Positions 1 through 9,713 are shown, counted from the stretch's first letter. The stretch: 64,000 nucleotides of DNA from Helicobacter suis HS1 (GCF_026000295.1 NZ_AP026769.1:620001-684000); one strand, 5' to 3'. Translations and numbers: made by a program. Notes: generated by a model from the letters alone, not told the origin.

Positions 1-28
1 ATCCAGACAATGCTGGTTAGACATTGCC

Positions 29-1822
29 TTATACCTTTGCAGCGCATCCATCAAGCAACCCTTCAAATTCCTCAAGCATTTTTTCCACCTCACCCATGCC
101 AATTTTCCAAAATTCCTTATCTGTAATATCAAACCCAAACATGCCCACCAACTCCTCAGGGCTTACACTGCCACCCTTGCTTAAAAATGTCGTATAAGTA
201 TCTACAAATTCTTGTTTCTCTGCTGTAGTTTTCTTTTTGCGGTAGAGACCAAACAAAGCTAAAACTAGTAATTGTCCATAACTATAAGAATAACAATAAA
301 AGGGCGAATGGATAAAGTGGGGGATATAACTCCACCAGCGGGCGTAATTCTTGCTTAGCTTAACGCTTTTACCAAACATTTTAGCGTTTTCCTCTTGCCA
401 AATGCGATCAAAATCCTTAGCTGTTAGTTCTTCAAATTCACCCCCACTGCTGTGGATGCGTCTTTCAAAATTAGTCATCACCACTTGCCTAAACATGGTA
501 GAAAACATGTCTTCTAATTTGCCCGCATAAATCCCGCGCAATTCTTTTTTATCCAGATCCTTTTTTAAACTTTCAAATAAAAGCATTTCTCCAAAAACAG
601 AGGCGGTTTCAGAAGTGGTTAGGGGGGTATTGGTGTTAAGATAGCCCACTTGCTTACTCAATGTTTGATGGATCATGTGCCCAAATTCATGGGCAATGGT
701 AAAGGCACTACGGCGATTACCGGTAAAGTTGAGCAGTACAAAAGAATGCGCACTAGGTACGGTGCTATCACTAAATGCCCCCCCGCGTTTGCCCGGGCGT
801 GGATGTGAATCCACCCAACCCTCTTTAATCCCACGACTCACAATTTCATAAAACTTAGGTGAGAAGTTTTGATAAGCCTTAAGAACTAAATCTAGCGCAT
901 CTTGATAAGAAAGAGGGGCTTCTTTTTGCTCAATAGGGGCATAACGATCGTAGTCTTTAAGTTTATAACCTAAAAGCTTGGCCTTGCTTTTATAGTAGCG
1001 GTGCACCAAAGGATAATTCTCCTCCACAATTTCTAGCATGCTATCTACACTTTCTTGGGGGATTTGATTAGACAGATGTCTAAAGCTCTCAGGTTTTTCA
1101 TAGTGGCGTAGTTTGGTATCAATATGTGAATCCTTGCGCACCATATTTAAAACATAAGTCAGAACTAGCCTATTTTTCTTTAAAGTCTTAGTCAAGGTTT
1201 TTTGGGCAAGCTTGCGTAATTTGCGATCAGGATTATGCAGTTCAGATAAGATTTCCTCCTCGCTAATCATTTTATTTTGAAAGGGCATTTTTAGCGAGGT
1301 GATCACTTGATCAAAGAGATTAGAAAAGGCCTCCACCCCAACACCGGAAGTGGCCAGTAGCACCTTTTCCTCCGGCAGGCTTAACATATGGGGTTTTTGG
1401 CGTAAAAGAAGGCGCAAATAATAAGCGTATTTAGGGCTAGATTTAATAATAGCCTCTTGTTTAGCACTTTCTAAAATACAAAATTCATTCTCTACAAAAA
1501 GCAGGTGTTGGCCCATGTCCGCGCATAATAGCTGGTATTTAGAATATAAATCACTGCGTTTTGAATCAACACAGAAAATCAAAAAGACATAACTCATCGC
1601 CCTAGAAACCCCCTCGCTTAGGACTTCATACTCCTCCAAAATCTTTTCAAAAGCCTCCGGTTCTACTTGGGCAAAACTACCGGCATGTTTTTCCTCAAAA
1701 GCCTTTACTTTTTGATCCCACTCACTTACATGTTGATCTAAAGCCTCTTGATTTGCAAATAGGGCACTCAAATCCCATTGGTGTTCGAGCTCTTTAGAGG
1801 GTTGTGTTTGTTTATTTGCCAT
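29..1822 (-). CDS. pepF: Oligoendopeptidase F, M3B zinc metallopeptidase
   Basis: A 597-residue protein, the usual length of the family. The zinc motif HEFGHMIH lies at about residues 377-384, followed about 25 residues later by the ETASVFGE stretch that supplies the glutamate ligand of M3 peptidases. Family knowledge: a cytoplasmic endopeptidase that cleaves short peptides in recycling of protein fragments; no signal peptide is seen. The ATG at 1822 follows a good AAAGGAG ribosome site (complement of about 1827-1833). It is transcribed alone, divergently from the lipoprotein gene at 1957. The frame is intact. Confidence 0.93.
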   Translation of the reverse strand: MANKQTQPSKELEHQWDLSALFANQEALDQHVSEWDQKVKAFEEKHAGSFAQVEPEAFEKILEEYEVLSEGVSRAMSYVFLIFCVDSKRSDLYSKYQLLCADMGQHLLFVENEFCILESAKQEAIIKSSPKYAYYLRLLLRQKPHMLSLPEEKVLLATSGVGVEAFSNLFDQVITSLKMPFQNKMISEEEILSELHNPDRKLRKLAQKTLTKTLKKNRLVLTYVLNMVRKDSHIDTKLRHYEKPESFRHLSNQIPQESVDSMLEIVEENYPLVHRYYKSKAKLLGYKLKDYDRYAPIEQKEAPLSYQDALDLVLKAYQNFSPKFYEIVSRGIKEGWVDSHPRPGKRGGAFSDSTVPSAHSFVLLNFTGNRRSAFTIAHEFGHMIHQTLSKQVGYLNTNTPLTTSETASVFGEMLLFESLKKDLDKKELRGIYAGKLEDMFSTMFRQVVMTNFERRIHSSGGEFEELTAKDFDRIWQEENAKMFGKSVKLSKNYARWWSYIPHFIHSPFYCYSYSYGQLLVLALFGLYRKKKTTAEKQEFVDTYTTFLSKGGSVSPEELVGMFGFDITDKEFWKIGMGEVEKMLEEFEGLLDGCAAKV

Positions 1823-1919
1823 AGCATACTCCTTTCAAAGTTAAAACTAAGGATTATTTTAGCATGGTTTGGCTCTATTAACTCTAATTCTAGCCAAGTG
1901 AGCTAAAAAATGCGTGTGT

Positions 1920-1950
1920 TATAATACCCAATCATTTTTACTTTAAGGAG
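1920..1950 (+). promoter_or_regulatory. Promoter -10 and RBS of the lipoprotein gene
   Basis: TATAAT lies at 1920-1925, a perfect vegetative -10 box, and AAGGAG at 1945-1950. The Shine-Dalgarno places the start at the TTG at 1957-1959, six bases downstream. No clear -35 box is visible, as is usual for Helicobacter sigma-80 promoters. Confidence 0.6.
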
Positions 1951-1956
1951 ACTACT

Positions 1957-2730
1957 TTGAAAAATAGGTACACCGCGTTACTGGGCACATTTTTAGTTGG
2001 GTATTTTTTTGTGGCATGTAGTGTGTATGAAACTTCCGATCTACCCTCTGAGAATATTGCCAAGAAAGAAAAGAAAGAAAAGGTTAAAAAAGCCAAAGAT
2101 AAAAAGAAACCCCCTAAAGAAATCCCCACTTCTAAAGCCCCTGAAACTCCTAAAAAGCCAGAATCTAACACCGCTCTAACAGAGGAGATTAAAAAACTCA
2201 GTGCAGCCATAGCCACTAACGCTGAAAAGGTAGATGCCCTAGATGCTAAATTCAACACACAAGAAGCACAAAAACAAAATACGCAACAGGACACGCCACC
2301 AAAAAATATAAATATTGAAAAATCCAATCGTTTCCTTATTGGATATGGCATAAGCGATACAAGGGTAAAATCTGATCAAGATAGCGATGCAAGAGAAGCC
2401 GCTTATTTTAATGCAAGACGCATGCTTAAAGAGGGTCGTTTGTGTGCTAACCAAGAGGTGTTAGTAATGGGCAATCAAAAGACTTACCAAGTGCTGTCTC
2501 TTTACTACCCTAATCCTTTGCATAAAATCCCTACAGATACCATTGAATGCGGCGAAATTGGCATTATCTCTTTGGGTTCTAAAAATTTAACAGATATTAC
2601 CGTAGGCGATACGATCACCGATGCGCGCATTAGACAACTCGTACGCGTCCAGTATAATTTCACAAACCAACAAAGACATGTGATTGACCGCCTGATTTAT
2701 ACGATGCAAAATGAGGATACTTTGCACTAA
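1957..2730 (+). CDS. LPP20-like lipoprotein, interior overwritten by lepA sequence
   Basis: The TTG start is fixed by AAGGAG at 1945-1950. The N-terminus is a lipoprotein signal with lipobox FVAC (Cys at about residue 21), then a Lys/Pro-rich linker and a short helical stretch. From about residue 124 a GYG...[15 protein letters not shown] segment resembles the start of an LPP20 domain. At 2425 the sequence changes abruptly to 200 bp identical to lepA (5529-5728), read in the lepA frame ([15 protein letters not shown]...). It then returns to unrelated sequence that ends at a TAA codon. The hybrid product is unlikely to be the true protein: the outer parts are the native lipoprotein and the middle is foreign. 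Native function unknown, outer membrane location inferred. Confidence 0.6.
   Translation: MKNRYTALLGTFLVGYFFVACSVYETSDLPSENIAKKEKKEKVKKAKDKKKPPKEIPTSKAPETPKKPESNTALTEEIKKLSAAIATNAEKVDALDAKFNTQEAQKQNTQQDTPPKNINIEKSNRFLIGYGISDTRVKSDQDSDAREAAYFNARRMLKEGRLCANQEVLVMGNQKTYQVLSLYYPNPLHKIPTDTIECGEIGIISLGSKNLTDITVGDTITDARIRQLVRVQYNFTNQQRHVIDRLIYTMQNEDTLH
2425..2624 (+). repeat. Displaced 200-bp copy of lepA 5529-5728
   Basis: The 200 bases match lepA 5529-5728 without a mismatch by eye, same strand, offset exactly 3104. The edges are sharp and fall inside the lipoprotein gene. There is no terminal repeat, target duplication or transposase. Confidence 0.95.
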
Positions 2731-2757
2731 CAATCACCTATTGGCACATTTCATTCA

Positions 2758-2971
2758 TCTTCTTTACAATTTGAACCTGAAAGTAGATGGCTTTGGGTTT
2801 TGGTTTTCGGGTAGGGTTTTTAGGACTCTTGCATATGGAAGTGATTAAAGAAAGATTAGAGCGCGAATTTAATCTTAATCTAATTGCCACCGCGCCTACT
2901 GTGGTCTATGAAGTGCATTTACATAATGGACAAATCTTATCCGTGCAAAACCCTAGCCAGCTACCCCCTGA
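2758..2971 (+). repeat. Displaced 214-bp copy of lepA 5862-6076
   Basis: Matches lepA 5862-6076 at the same 3104-base offset as the preceding patch. The only difference seen is one missing base (the C at 5891 is absent between 2786 and 2787), after which the offset is 3105. The 133 bases between the two patches (2625-2757) are unrelated to lepA 5729-5861, so spacing is kept although the sequence is not. The segment lies in the gap between the lipoprotein gene and acpS and encodes nothing complete. Confidence 0.95.
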
Positions 2972-3007
2972 TTAATTATCATGGATTTTTTGCCCCTTTT
3001 TTAAAAT

Positions 3008-3031
3008 GGCTAGTATCATCGCGCCTAGTGA
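3008..3031 (+). repeat. Third lepA patch (24 bp, copy of 6113-6136)
   Basis: Twenty-four identical bases at offset 3105, in register with the preceding lepA patch. It covers the stop codon end of acpS on the other strand, so the last codons of acpS are probably not native. Confidence 0.8.
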
Positions 3032-3360
3032 ACGGCGATTGCAAAACCTTGATCGTGGCTAAAACTTACATGTAAATTTTGGATTTTAAAGAGGATTTGT
3101 TTTTCGGGGGTGATTTTTAACATAGGCGCGCCTAATGTATTTTTAGACAAGCACATATTATGACAAATCAACTGCGCACAAATCCCCACACCCAAAGCCT
3201 TAGAGCAAGCTTCTTTAGCCGCCCAAGCCCCAGCAACGCTATGGGGTTTTATAAATAAAGTTTGCTCGTAGGTAGAAAGAAATTTATTTAAAAAGCGGTG
3301 TTTGTGGCGGGATATATTGTCTGTGATGCGCGCTATACAAACAATATCAACCCCAATCAT
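3025..3360 (-). CDS. acpS: Holo-[acyl-carrier-protein] synthase
   Basis: Transfers the 4'-phosphopantetheine arm from CoA to a serine of apo-ACP, activating ACP for fatty acid synthesis. The N-terminal GVDIVCIARI motif carries the metal-binding Asp, and AWAAKEACSKALG (about residues 46-58) holds the catalytic Glu/Lys block. The start ATG overlaps the fliL stop (ATGA), so it is translationally coupled as last gene of a fliL-acpS unit. It has 111 residues, a little short. The C-terminus (…FAIAVH) runs into the 24-bp lepA patch at 3008-3031, and the final beta-strand residues seem to be missing or replaced. Confidence 0.88.
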   Translation of the reverse strand: MIGVDIVCIARITDNISRHKHRFLNKFLSTYEQTLFIKPHSVAGAWAAKEACSKALGVGICAQLICHNMCLSKNTLGAPMLKITPEKQILFKIQNLHVSFSHDQGFAIAVH

Positions 3361-3899
3361 TGAATCACAAAATCGGTAAAGAAAACATTCTTAATAAAGC
3401 CATCAATTAAAAAGCTATTGATATTACTGCGGATTTCCTCTTTAAGCTTGTTTTTGCCTTTAAGTGTGCTGATCTCCTCAATAGATTTAGAGGAAAGAAT
3501 TTCAATAATGGTATCTTTAATCGCTGTTTCTTTAACTTTAACCTCCTCTACTAGTTTAGGATCGCTTAACTCTAAACTAATGCTTGTTTTAAGATAACGG
3601 CGTCCATTTTGGGCAATTAAATTCACCACAAAGGGATCGCTTAAAGGATATAAAGGCCCTAAAGACAAATAATCCGATGATTTGACCATCAAATCTGATT
3701 GCCCGCCATTGTCATTTAATTTACTAGCCTCTCTGATCTGGCGCATTCTATTTCCCGTATCCCCTTCTGATTTTTTATCATTTCTGCCCAGTAGCAAAAT
3801 GGCAATCACTCCCACCAAAATTAGCATAACCAAGACAGCACCAATCACCACAAACAAAAACGCCTTGCTCTTTTTGGCCTCTTTAACCTCATCAGCCAT
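3357..3899 (-). CDS. fliL: Flagellar basal body-associated protein FliL
   Basis: A 180-residue single-pass inner-membrane protein that surrounds the flagellar stator and supports torque. There is a short cytoplasmic N-terminus rich in Lys, a membrane helix at about residues 13-36, then a periplasmic stomatin-like domain with YPLSDPFVVNL and the typical end NVFFTDFVIQ. It lies between rsmD and acpS, an order I recall from H. pylori, and its stop overlaps the acpS start. Confidence 0.9.
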   Translation of the reverse strand: MADEVKEAKKSKAFLFVVIGAVLVMLILVGVIAILLLGRNDKKSEGDTGNRMRQIREASKLNDNGGQSDLMVKSSDYLSLGPLYPLSDPFVVNLIAQNGRRYLKTSISLELSDPKLVEEVKVKETAIKDTIIEILSSKSIEEISTLKGKNKLKEEIRSNINSFLIDGFIKNVFFTDFVIQ

Positions 3900-3901
3900 G
3901 T

Positions 3902-4501
3902 TTATTCCTTTGATAAAAAATAATAACTCAAGCTTGTTTTACCAAACTTTCTTTGTTTGATTATACTAAAGCCGGCTATATTTCTTGGCATGCTCTGCAA
4001 GCTTTCATGTTCAAATACAACCAAAAATCCATGCTCTAAAAGAGGCGGTGGAATCATTAAACTCTCTAAAAAATGCAAACAACGCGTATAAATCCCTTCC
4101 ATAAAGGGCGGATCCATGTATAAAATCACTAGCCCTTCAGATTCTAATGTTTCTAAACAAGAAGGGAGTAATTTAAACACATCTCCACAAATAGCTTGAA
4201 TCTGCGCCTCTTTAAATCTATTTTTGAAAGCTTGGATATTTTGCTCTAATACTAAAAAAACATGGGGGTTTTGCTCAAAAAAGTAAGCCTGAAAAGCGCC
4301 CCGACTTAGGGCTTCTAAACCCATGCTAGCGCTACCAGCAAAAGCCTCAATAAATACGCTATGAATAATAGAGGTTTGCAACACATTAAAAAAGGATTCT
4401 CTAACGATAGCCTTAGTGGGACGGGTGATCTGTTTGGGGGGTAAATGTAAAGAAAGACCTTTGCACACCCCCCCTAAGACTTTTAAAAGTGGGGGTGGCA
4501 T
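3902..4501 (-). CDS. rsmD: 16S rRNA (guanine-966-N2) methyltransferase RsmD
   Basis: The 199-residue Rossmann methyltransferase matches the RsmD layout: RPTKAIVRESFFNVL near the N-terminus, SAM-binding loop EAFAGSASMGLEALSRGA at about residues 53-70, and the N6/N2-amino methylase signature DPPF (the usual form is DPPY or DPPF). It is predicted to methylate G966 of 16S rRNA. The start ATG overlaps the stop of the upstream gene by one base, and the stop lies two bases before the fliL start, so this is one transcription unit. Confidence 0.88.
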   Translation of the reverse strand: MPPPLLKVLGGVCKGLSLHLPPKQITRPTKAIVRESFFNVLQTSIIHSVFIEAFAGSASMGLEALSRGAFQAYFFEQNPHVFLVLEQNIQAFKNRFKEAQIQAICGDVFKLLPSCLETLESEGLVILYMDPPFMEGIYTRCLHFLESLMIPPPLLEHGFLVVFEHESLQSMPRNIAGFSIIKQRKFGKTSLSYYFLSKE

Positions 4502-4824
4502 TAGCGCTTATAATCCTGCAATAATTCAAGTAATTTATGTGTGTACTCTTGTAATAAAATCTGCACCTTGTATTCTAAACTCTCTCTTTGGGCTTTATTT
4601 TGATAAAAATCTTGTAACTTTTCTAATAGTTCCTCTTTTGTAAAGGGGGTTGGAATGTGTGCCCCTGTTTGTGATCCAATCAAACAAGTGGCCTTTAGAG
4701 GGTTTTTAAGGGGCTGATCGCTTAAAATAAAATCACAAGCCTCTTGAGTGGATAAAAAATCGTGTAAATAGCGCTCTAAAACCTTTCTTAGCAATAAAGA
4801 GCGACAATTAATAAAGATCTTCAT
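4501..4824 (-). CDS. Conserved hypothetical protein upstream of rsmD
   Basis: About 107 residues. The start MKIFIN… at 4824 is preferred because GGAA precedes it and because the longer frame (to 4875) would overlap lepA. The protein is mixed: an N-terminal part that could be a small response or sulfurtransferase-like fold, and a C-terminal helical stretch rich in Leu, Glu and Gln that may form a coiled coil. Its position before rsmD-fliL-acpS matches a hypothetical gene at the same place in H. pylori (from memory HP0811). No function can be given. Confidence 0.65.
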   Translation of the reverse strand: MKIFINCRSLLLRKVLERYLHDFLSTQEACDFILSDQPLKNPLKATCLIGSQTGAHIPTPFTKEELLEKLQDFYQNKAQRESLEYKVQILLQEYTHKLLELLQDYKR

Positions 4825-4895
4825 CGTTTCCATTTTTTGCGCACCAGATGCTATTATTGCATATTCCATGTTCAAAAATGCTTTTAAGGGAGGCT

Positions 4896-6689
4896 ATGCA
4901 ACAGCACATCCGCAATTTTTCTATCATCGCCCACATTGACCATGGCAAAAGTACCTTAGCTGATTGTTTGATTCAAGCCTGTAAAGCTATAAGCATACGG
5001 GAAATGACAAGCCAAGTATTAGACACTATGGATATTGAAAAAGAAAGAGGAATCACCATTAAAGCCCAATCCGTGCGCTTGCAATACCATTTTCAAGGGC
5101 AAGATTATATTTTAAATCTTATTGATACCCCCGGGCATGTAGATTTTAGCTATGAAGTTTCTCGTTCACTAGCTGCTTGTGAAGGGGCGCTTTTAGTAGT
5201 AGATGCCACGCAAGGCGTGCAGGCACAAACTATTGCTAATATTTACATCGCCCTAGATAACCACCTAGAAATTTTGCCCGTGATTAATAAAATTGACTTA
5301 CCCAACGCCCAAGTTGCAGAAGTTAAAGAAGACATTGAAAACACCATTGGGTTAGATTGTAGCGAGGCTAATTGTGTGAGCGCAAAATCAGGTTTAGGGA
5401 TTTCTGCCTTACTAGAAACACTTATTACTAAAATCCCCCCACCCAATGGTAACCCTAATGCCCCCACTAAAGCCCTTATTTATGATTCATGGTTTGATAA
5501 CTATCTAGGGGCTTTGGCTTTAGTGCGTCTTAAAGAGGGTCGTTTGTGTGCTAACCAAGAGGTGTTAGTAATGGGCAATCAAAAGACTTACCAAGTGCTG
5601 TCTCTTTACTACCCTAATCCTTTGCATAAAATCCCTACAGATACCATTGAATGCGGCGAAATTGGCATTATCTCTTTGGGTTCTAAAAATTTAACAGATA
5701 TTACCGTAGGCGATACGATCACCGATGCAAAAAATCCCACACAAAATCCCATAGAAGGATTTAAGCCGGCTAAACCCTTTGTCTTTGCCGGACTTTATCC
5801 CATAGAGAGCGATCAATTTGAGGAATTGCGCGATGCGCTGTATAAATTACAACTCAATGACTCTTCTTTACAATTTGAACCTGAAAGTAGCATGGCTTTG
5901 GGTTTTGGTTTTCGGGTAGGGTTTTTAGGACTCTTGCATATGGAAGTGATTAAAGAAAGATTAGAGCGCGAATTTAATCTTAATCTAATTGCCACCGCGC
6001 CTACTGTGGTCTATGAAGTGCATTTACATAATGGACAAATCTTATCCGTGCAAAACCCTAGCCAGCTACCCCCTGAAAACACCATTGCCTGCATTAAAGA
6101 ACCCTATGTGAAGGCTAGTATCATCGCGCCTAGTGAGTATTTGGGTAATTTATTAGGTTTACTCAATAAAAAGAGAGGGATTCAAGATAAAATGGAGTAT
6201 CTCAACCAAAACCGGGTACTTTTAACCTATTCTTTACCCAGTAATGAAATTGTGATGGATTTTTATGACAAACTTAAATCTTGCACTAAGGGCTATGCGA
6301 GTTTTGATTATGAGCCTATTGGCTATCAAGAAGGGCAATTAGTTAAGTTAGATGTACGCGTTGCCTCTGAAGTAGTAGATGCGCTCTCTATTATTGTAGA
6401 TAAAAGTAAGGCTTATGAAAAGGGTAAGGCTCTAGTAGAAACCATGAAAACGCTAATCCCTAGACAACTTTTTGAAGTTGCTATTCAGGCTAGTATTGGC
6501 AATAAAATCATCGCACGAGAGACGGTTAAATCGGTGGGCAAGAATGTAACGGCTAAGTGCTATGGGGGCGATATTACTAGAAAGCGCAAACTCTTAGAAA
6601 AGCAAAAAGAGGGCAAGAAACGCATGAAAGCTATAGGCAAAGTCCAACTCCCCCAAGAGGCGTTTTTAGCAATTCTAAAAGTGGATTAA
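4896..6689 (+). CDS. lepA: Elongation factor 4 (LepA), back-translocating GTPase
   Basis: A 597-residue translational GTPase. G1 AHIDHGKST is at residues 12-20, followed by ERGITI (G2), DTPGH (G3) and NKIDLP (G4); the LepA-specific C-terminus ends in [19 protein letters not shown]. The start ATG at 4896 follows AAGGGAGGC; the longer frame from 4848 is rejected because it runs into the divergent gene. LepA acts on ribosomes under ionic stress and in 30S assembly. This is the intact donor of three fragments found about 3.1 kb upstream (2425-3031). Confidence 0.96.
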   Translation: MQQHIRNFSIIAHIDHGKSTLADCLIQACKAISIREMTSQVLDTMDIEKERGITIKAQSVRLQYHFQGQDYILNLIDTPGHVDFSYEVSRSLAACEGALLVVDATQGVQAQTIANIYIALDNHLEILPVINKIDLPNAQVAEVKEDIENTIGLDCSEANCVSAKSGLGISALLETLITKIPPPNGNPNAPTKALIYDSWFDNYLGALALVRLKEGRLCANQEVLVMGNQKTYQVLSLYYPNPLHKIPTDTIECGEIGIISLGSKNLTDITVGDTITDAKNPTQNPIEGFKPAKPFVFAGLYPIESDQFEELRDALYKLQLNDSSLQFEPESSMALGFGFRVGFLGLLHMEVIKERLEREFNLNLIATAPTVVYEVHLHNGQILSVQNPSQLPPENTIACIKEPYVKASIIAPSEYLGNLLGLLNKKRGIQDKMEYLNQNRVLLTYSLPSNEIVMDFYDKLKSCTKGYASFDYEPIGYQEGQLVKLDVRVASEVVDALSIIVDKSKAYEKGKALVETMKTLIPRQLFEVAIQASIGNKIIARETVKSVGKNVTAKCYGGDITRKRKLLEKQKEGKKRMKAIGKVQLPQEAFLAILKVD

Positions 6690-6727
6690 GTGCTTATTTA
6701 ACTCCAGCGCCTAAAGCTAGGGGAAAT

Positions 6728-7354
6728 TTAAAAATACCAAGTATGGGATACAAACATGCTGTAATCACGCACAAATTTAGATCCCAATTCCGTATCAAAA
6801 GGAAATTTAAACCCCACCTCTATAGACACATCGTGGTAAAGAATTACCGTCTGAAAACGGATGCCTACTTCCCCTAAAACCCTAAAATAAGTTCTCTTGA
6901 AAGTAAAGCTGGTAAAGGATCTGTAATTTTCCACAAAAAAATCCCGTGAAAACTTAGAAGTTGTCCAAGTGTTACCCGCTACCATCATGCCATAAAAAAG
7001 ACCCCAGACATTTAAAGGGTTTTTATTATATTCAATGACCACATCTGCACCCGCTCCATAAGTAAACATATTGGTTTCAATATTGTCTTTTTTATCTAAA
7101 ATCACATACCCATAATCTAGAAAGCCATAGTAACGGGTGTAAAACCAGCGATTAAGCGGGTTGTATTCATAGCCATACATAATAGTTGCACCCTCAATGG
7201 TGCGGTAGTTTGTCTTGGTCTGGCCATTTTGAATCGTATCATAGTGCATTTGTCCCAAAAGATATTCGCTAAGTAGAAAAGTACGACTCTTAGCCGCTTT
7301 GATTGGGGACAACAAAGCCAAAAATACCCCCACCACGCATATTAGTTTTTGCAT
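6728..7354 (-). CDS. Helicobacter-type outer membrane protein
   Basis: 208 residues, with a cleavable signal peptide (MQKLICVVGVFLALLSPIKA) and then alternating aromatic/polar strands. The pattern YGYEYNPLNRWFYTRYYGFLDYG and VIEYNKNPLN... matches the C-terminal beta-barrel of the Hop/Hor/Hom superfamily. The last residue is Phe after a hydrophobic strand (FVSHTWYF), the BAM recognition signal. It is a short barrel without an adhesin head. It lies directly before the lipoprotein gene at 7377, same strand. Confidence 0.8.
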   Translation of the reverse strand: MQKLICVVGVFLALLSPIKAAKSRTFLLSEYLLGQMHYDTIQNGQTKTNYRTIEGATIMYGYEYNPLNRWFYTRYYGFLDYGYVILDKKDNIETNMFTYGAGADVVIEYNKNPLNVWGLFYGMMVAGNTWTTSKFSRDFFVENYRSFTSFTFKRTYFRVLGEVGIRFQTVILYHDVSIEVGFKFPFDTELGSKFVRDYSMFVSHTWYF

Positions 7355-7376
7355 GGGATTTAAGGGGTTTTCAAAG

Positions 7377-7745
7377 TTAATAATTGTGGTTTAGAGGCGA
7401 GGCTAGATTATCTTGGTGGTTAGTCCAATTTTGGAGAATATTGCCATTTTGAGGGCTATAAAGTGGACCAGTCCCTTGAGTTGCCTCTTGGATTGCATTT
7501 TCCTCATCTACAAGTTGATCGACTCTTTCTGTTGTCTTAGCATTATCAGCCTTATGCTCCAAATCAGACTCTAAAGCCGCATCTTGTTGCACCGGAGTCA
7601 TTTTATTAAGCGCGCGGGCATCTGCGGGTTTAGCCTGATGGCTTGAGGATTTATGATGGGTATCTTTACAACCCTGAATCAAAATCCCGGCTGAGGCGAG
7701 TACAGAAACACTTAAAACCTTTAAAATTTGTTTGAGAGGCTTCAT
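7377..7745 (-). CDS. Small lipoprotein
   Basis: About 122 residues starting at MKPLKQ (7745), preferred over the ATG six bases upstream because AAAGGA then has normal spacing. The signal peptide ends in lipobox LIQGC. The mature part is polar, rich in Ala, Asp, Gln and Asn, without recognisable domains, and probably disordered. It is the first gene of a likely two-gene unit with the OMP at 6728. Function unknown. Confidence 0.65.
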   Translation of the reverse strand: MKPLKQILKVLSVSVLASAGILIQGCKDTHHKSSSHQAKPADARALNKMTPVQQDAALESDLEHKADNAKTTERVDQLVDEENAIQEATQGTGPLYSPQNGNILQNWTNHQDNLASPLNHNY

Positions 7746-7765
7746 CCGCATCCTTTTTTTTGGGC

Positions 7766-7771
7766 TATAAT
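7766..7771 (+). promoter_or_regulatory. Probable -10 box upstream of recG
   Basis: GGGCTATAAT with TATAAT at 7766-7771, in the divergent gap between the lipoprotein gene and recG, 50-60 bases before the recG start. No -35 is evident. Confidence 0.45.
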
Positions 7772-7823
7772 AATCATGATTTGTTAAAATAAAATTAATG
7801 ATTGATTAAAATAAAATAAAAGA

Positions 7824-9713
7824 ATGATCATGGCGTGGACAAAAACAGGTGTAAGCGGGATTAAACCTGATATGGATTTAGGATTAGGCGTTTCTCTAAC
7901 CTCTTTTTTAGAATTGCTTTTAAACCCTCCAAAGAGCTACACGCCTTATTGTGTTTTAGAAAATTTAGAACCGGGGGCGCTGGGTTGTTTGGAGGTGGAT
8001 TATATAAACATGCACAAAGGGCATGTTTTAAAGATCAACACCCATGTTAAAACCACAGGGCAGGTTTTAGAATTGGTTTGTTTTAACTACACCCCCTATC
8101 ATACCAAACACTTTTCCCAAAAAAGCTATTTTGTCTATGGCAAGTTAAGCCTTAATCCGTATACACAAGTTTTACAGATGATTAACCCTAAAATCATCAC
8201 ACAGCCAAACACCATAACATTGCACTTTGATAGGGCATGCCAAAAAATTGCCTCTTTTAACCAACAACGGCAGTATAAAACTTATAAGGATTATTGTTTA
8301 AGTATTCTCACCCCTTACAATTTGCATAAACTCACCGCTTTAGGCGTATCTGTAGAAATGATAGAGAGTTTACACATGCTTTTTTACCCCACTTTAGAAT
8401 TTGCACTAGATCATGCAAGTAAAGGATTACATGGCAAATATTTAGAGAGTTTAAAATGCATAGAAGCTATGGCTTATATACTAGCCTTAAGCGGGAAAAC
8501 ATTCCATGCCCCCAGTAAGTTTAGCGGGCATGCTAATGTGCAGGCCTTGCAAGAATTTTTAGACAAACTGCCCTTTACCCTCACTCCCGATCAACAAAAG
8601 GCCATTTCTAGTATTAAACAAGATTTACAAGGAAAAGTAGCGACAAAACGCCTGATTATGGGAGATGTGGGATCGGGAAAAACGATGGTGATTTTAGCTA
8701 GTGTGGCTTTAGCATCGCCTTATAAAAGTTTATTAATGGCCCCTACAAGTATTTTAGCCAAACAGATTTATACAGAAGCTCTTAAATTTCTACCCCCCTC
8801 TATTAAGCCTCTCTTGTTACTAGGGGGGTGGTCTAAAAAAGTACAAAAATCTATTGATGAAGCTACCTTCATTGTAGGCACCACCACACTTTTATACACT
8901 CCCCTAGACACCTCACAAGTGGCTTTAGTTTTAAGCGATGAACAACACCGCTTTGGCACAAAACAACGCCATGCTTTGCAAACACTTGCCACACATGCAA
9001 CAGGTAAACCCCATTACCTGCAGTTTTCAGCAACGCCTATTCCTAGAACTTTAGCGATGATGGGGGCTAAGTTTGTTGCAACAAGTTTACTTAGAGATAA
9101 ACCCTACCACAAGGATATTAAAACACACATCATCGGTAAAAAGGATTTTACAAAACTCTTAGAGCATATCCAAGAACAAATTGTGCAGGATAGACAAGTG
9201 GCTATCATTTACCCTCTAGTAGAAGAGAGTCAGAAAATGAATTATCTTTCTTTGAAAGAGGGAGCGCCTTATTGGCAAAAGCGTTTTGAAAAAGTTTGTG
9301 TGGTGAGTGGTAAGCATAAGGATAAAGAAGAAATCATGGAAACTTTTGCTAAGGAGGGGCAGATTTTATTAGCCACAACTCTGATTGAGGTGGGGATTAG
9401 CTTGCCTAAGCTTTCTACAATCATTATTGTAGGGCCTGAACGGCTAGGTTTAGCAACTCTGCATCAGCTTAGAGGACGGGTTGCACGGCTAGGGGGTGAG
9501 GGGTATTGTTATCTTTTCACACACCAAAGTAATAACACGCGTCTATCGGATTTTAGCCAAACTCTTGATGGTTTTGAAATCGCCAATTTAGATTTAAAAT
9601 ACCGCCATTCAGGGGATTTACTACACGGCAAAGAACAAAGCGGGAATCATTTTAATTTTTTAGATTTAAGTGAGGATCAACACCTCATTACAAAAGTAAG
9701 TGCCCTGTTTTAG
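7824..9713 (+). CDS. recG: ATP-dependent DNA helicase RecG
   Basis: A 629-residue superfamily 2 helicase/translocase that regresses stalled forks and branch-migrates Holliday junctions. Walker A GDVGSGKT is at about residues 279-286, the DEQH box as SDEQHRFG at about 371-378, motif III as ATPIPRTLAM, and motifs IV-VI include TTLIEVGISLP and QLRGRVARLG. Epsilonproteobacterial RecG lacks part of the N-terminal wedge domain of the ~690-residue E. coli enzyme, which fits this length. Start could be 7824 or 7830; no strong ribosome site decides it. Confidence 0.92.
   Translation: MIMAWTKTGVSGIKPDMDLGLGVSLTSFLELLLNPPKSYTPYCVLENLEPGALGCLEVDYINMHKGHVLKINTHVKTTGQVLELVCFNYTPYHTKHFSQKSYFVYGKLSLNPYTQVLQMINPKIITQPNTITLHFDRACQKIASFNQQRQYKTYKDYCLSILTPYNLHKLTALGVSVEMIESLHMLFYPTLEFALDHASKGLHGKYLESLKCIEAMAYILALSGKTFHAPSKFSGHANVQALQEFLDKLPFTLTPDQQKAISSIKQDLQGKVATKRLIMGDVGSGKTMVILASVALASPYKSLLMAPTSILAKQIYTEALKFLPPSIKPLLLLGGWSKKVQKSIDEATFIVGTTTLLYTPLDTSQVALVLSDEQHRFGTKQRHALQTLATHATGKPHYLQFSATPIPRTLAMMGAKFVATSLLRDKPYHKDIKTHIIGKKDFTKLLEHIQEQIVQDRQVAIIYPLVEESQKMNYLSLKEGAPYWQKRFEKVCVVSGKHKDKEEIMETFAKEGQILLATTLIEVGISLPKLSTIIIVGPERLGLATLHQLRGRVARLGGEGYCYLFTHQSNNTRLSDFSQTLDGFEIANLDLKYRHSGDLLHGKEQSGNHFNFLDLSEDQHLITKVSALF

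Noticed and set aside
4848-4895. Upstream extension of lepA by 16 codons
   Set aside because: The ATG at 4896 has a strong AAGGGAGG site and the GTPase motif at the usual distance; the extension overlaps the divergent gene.
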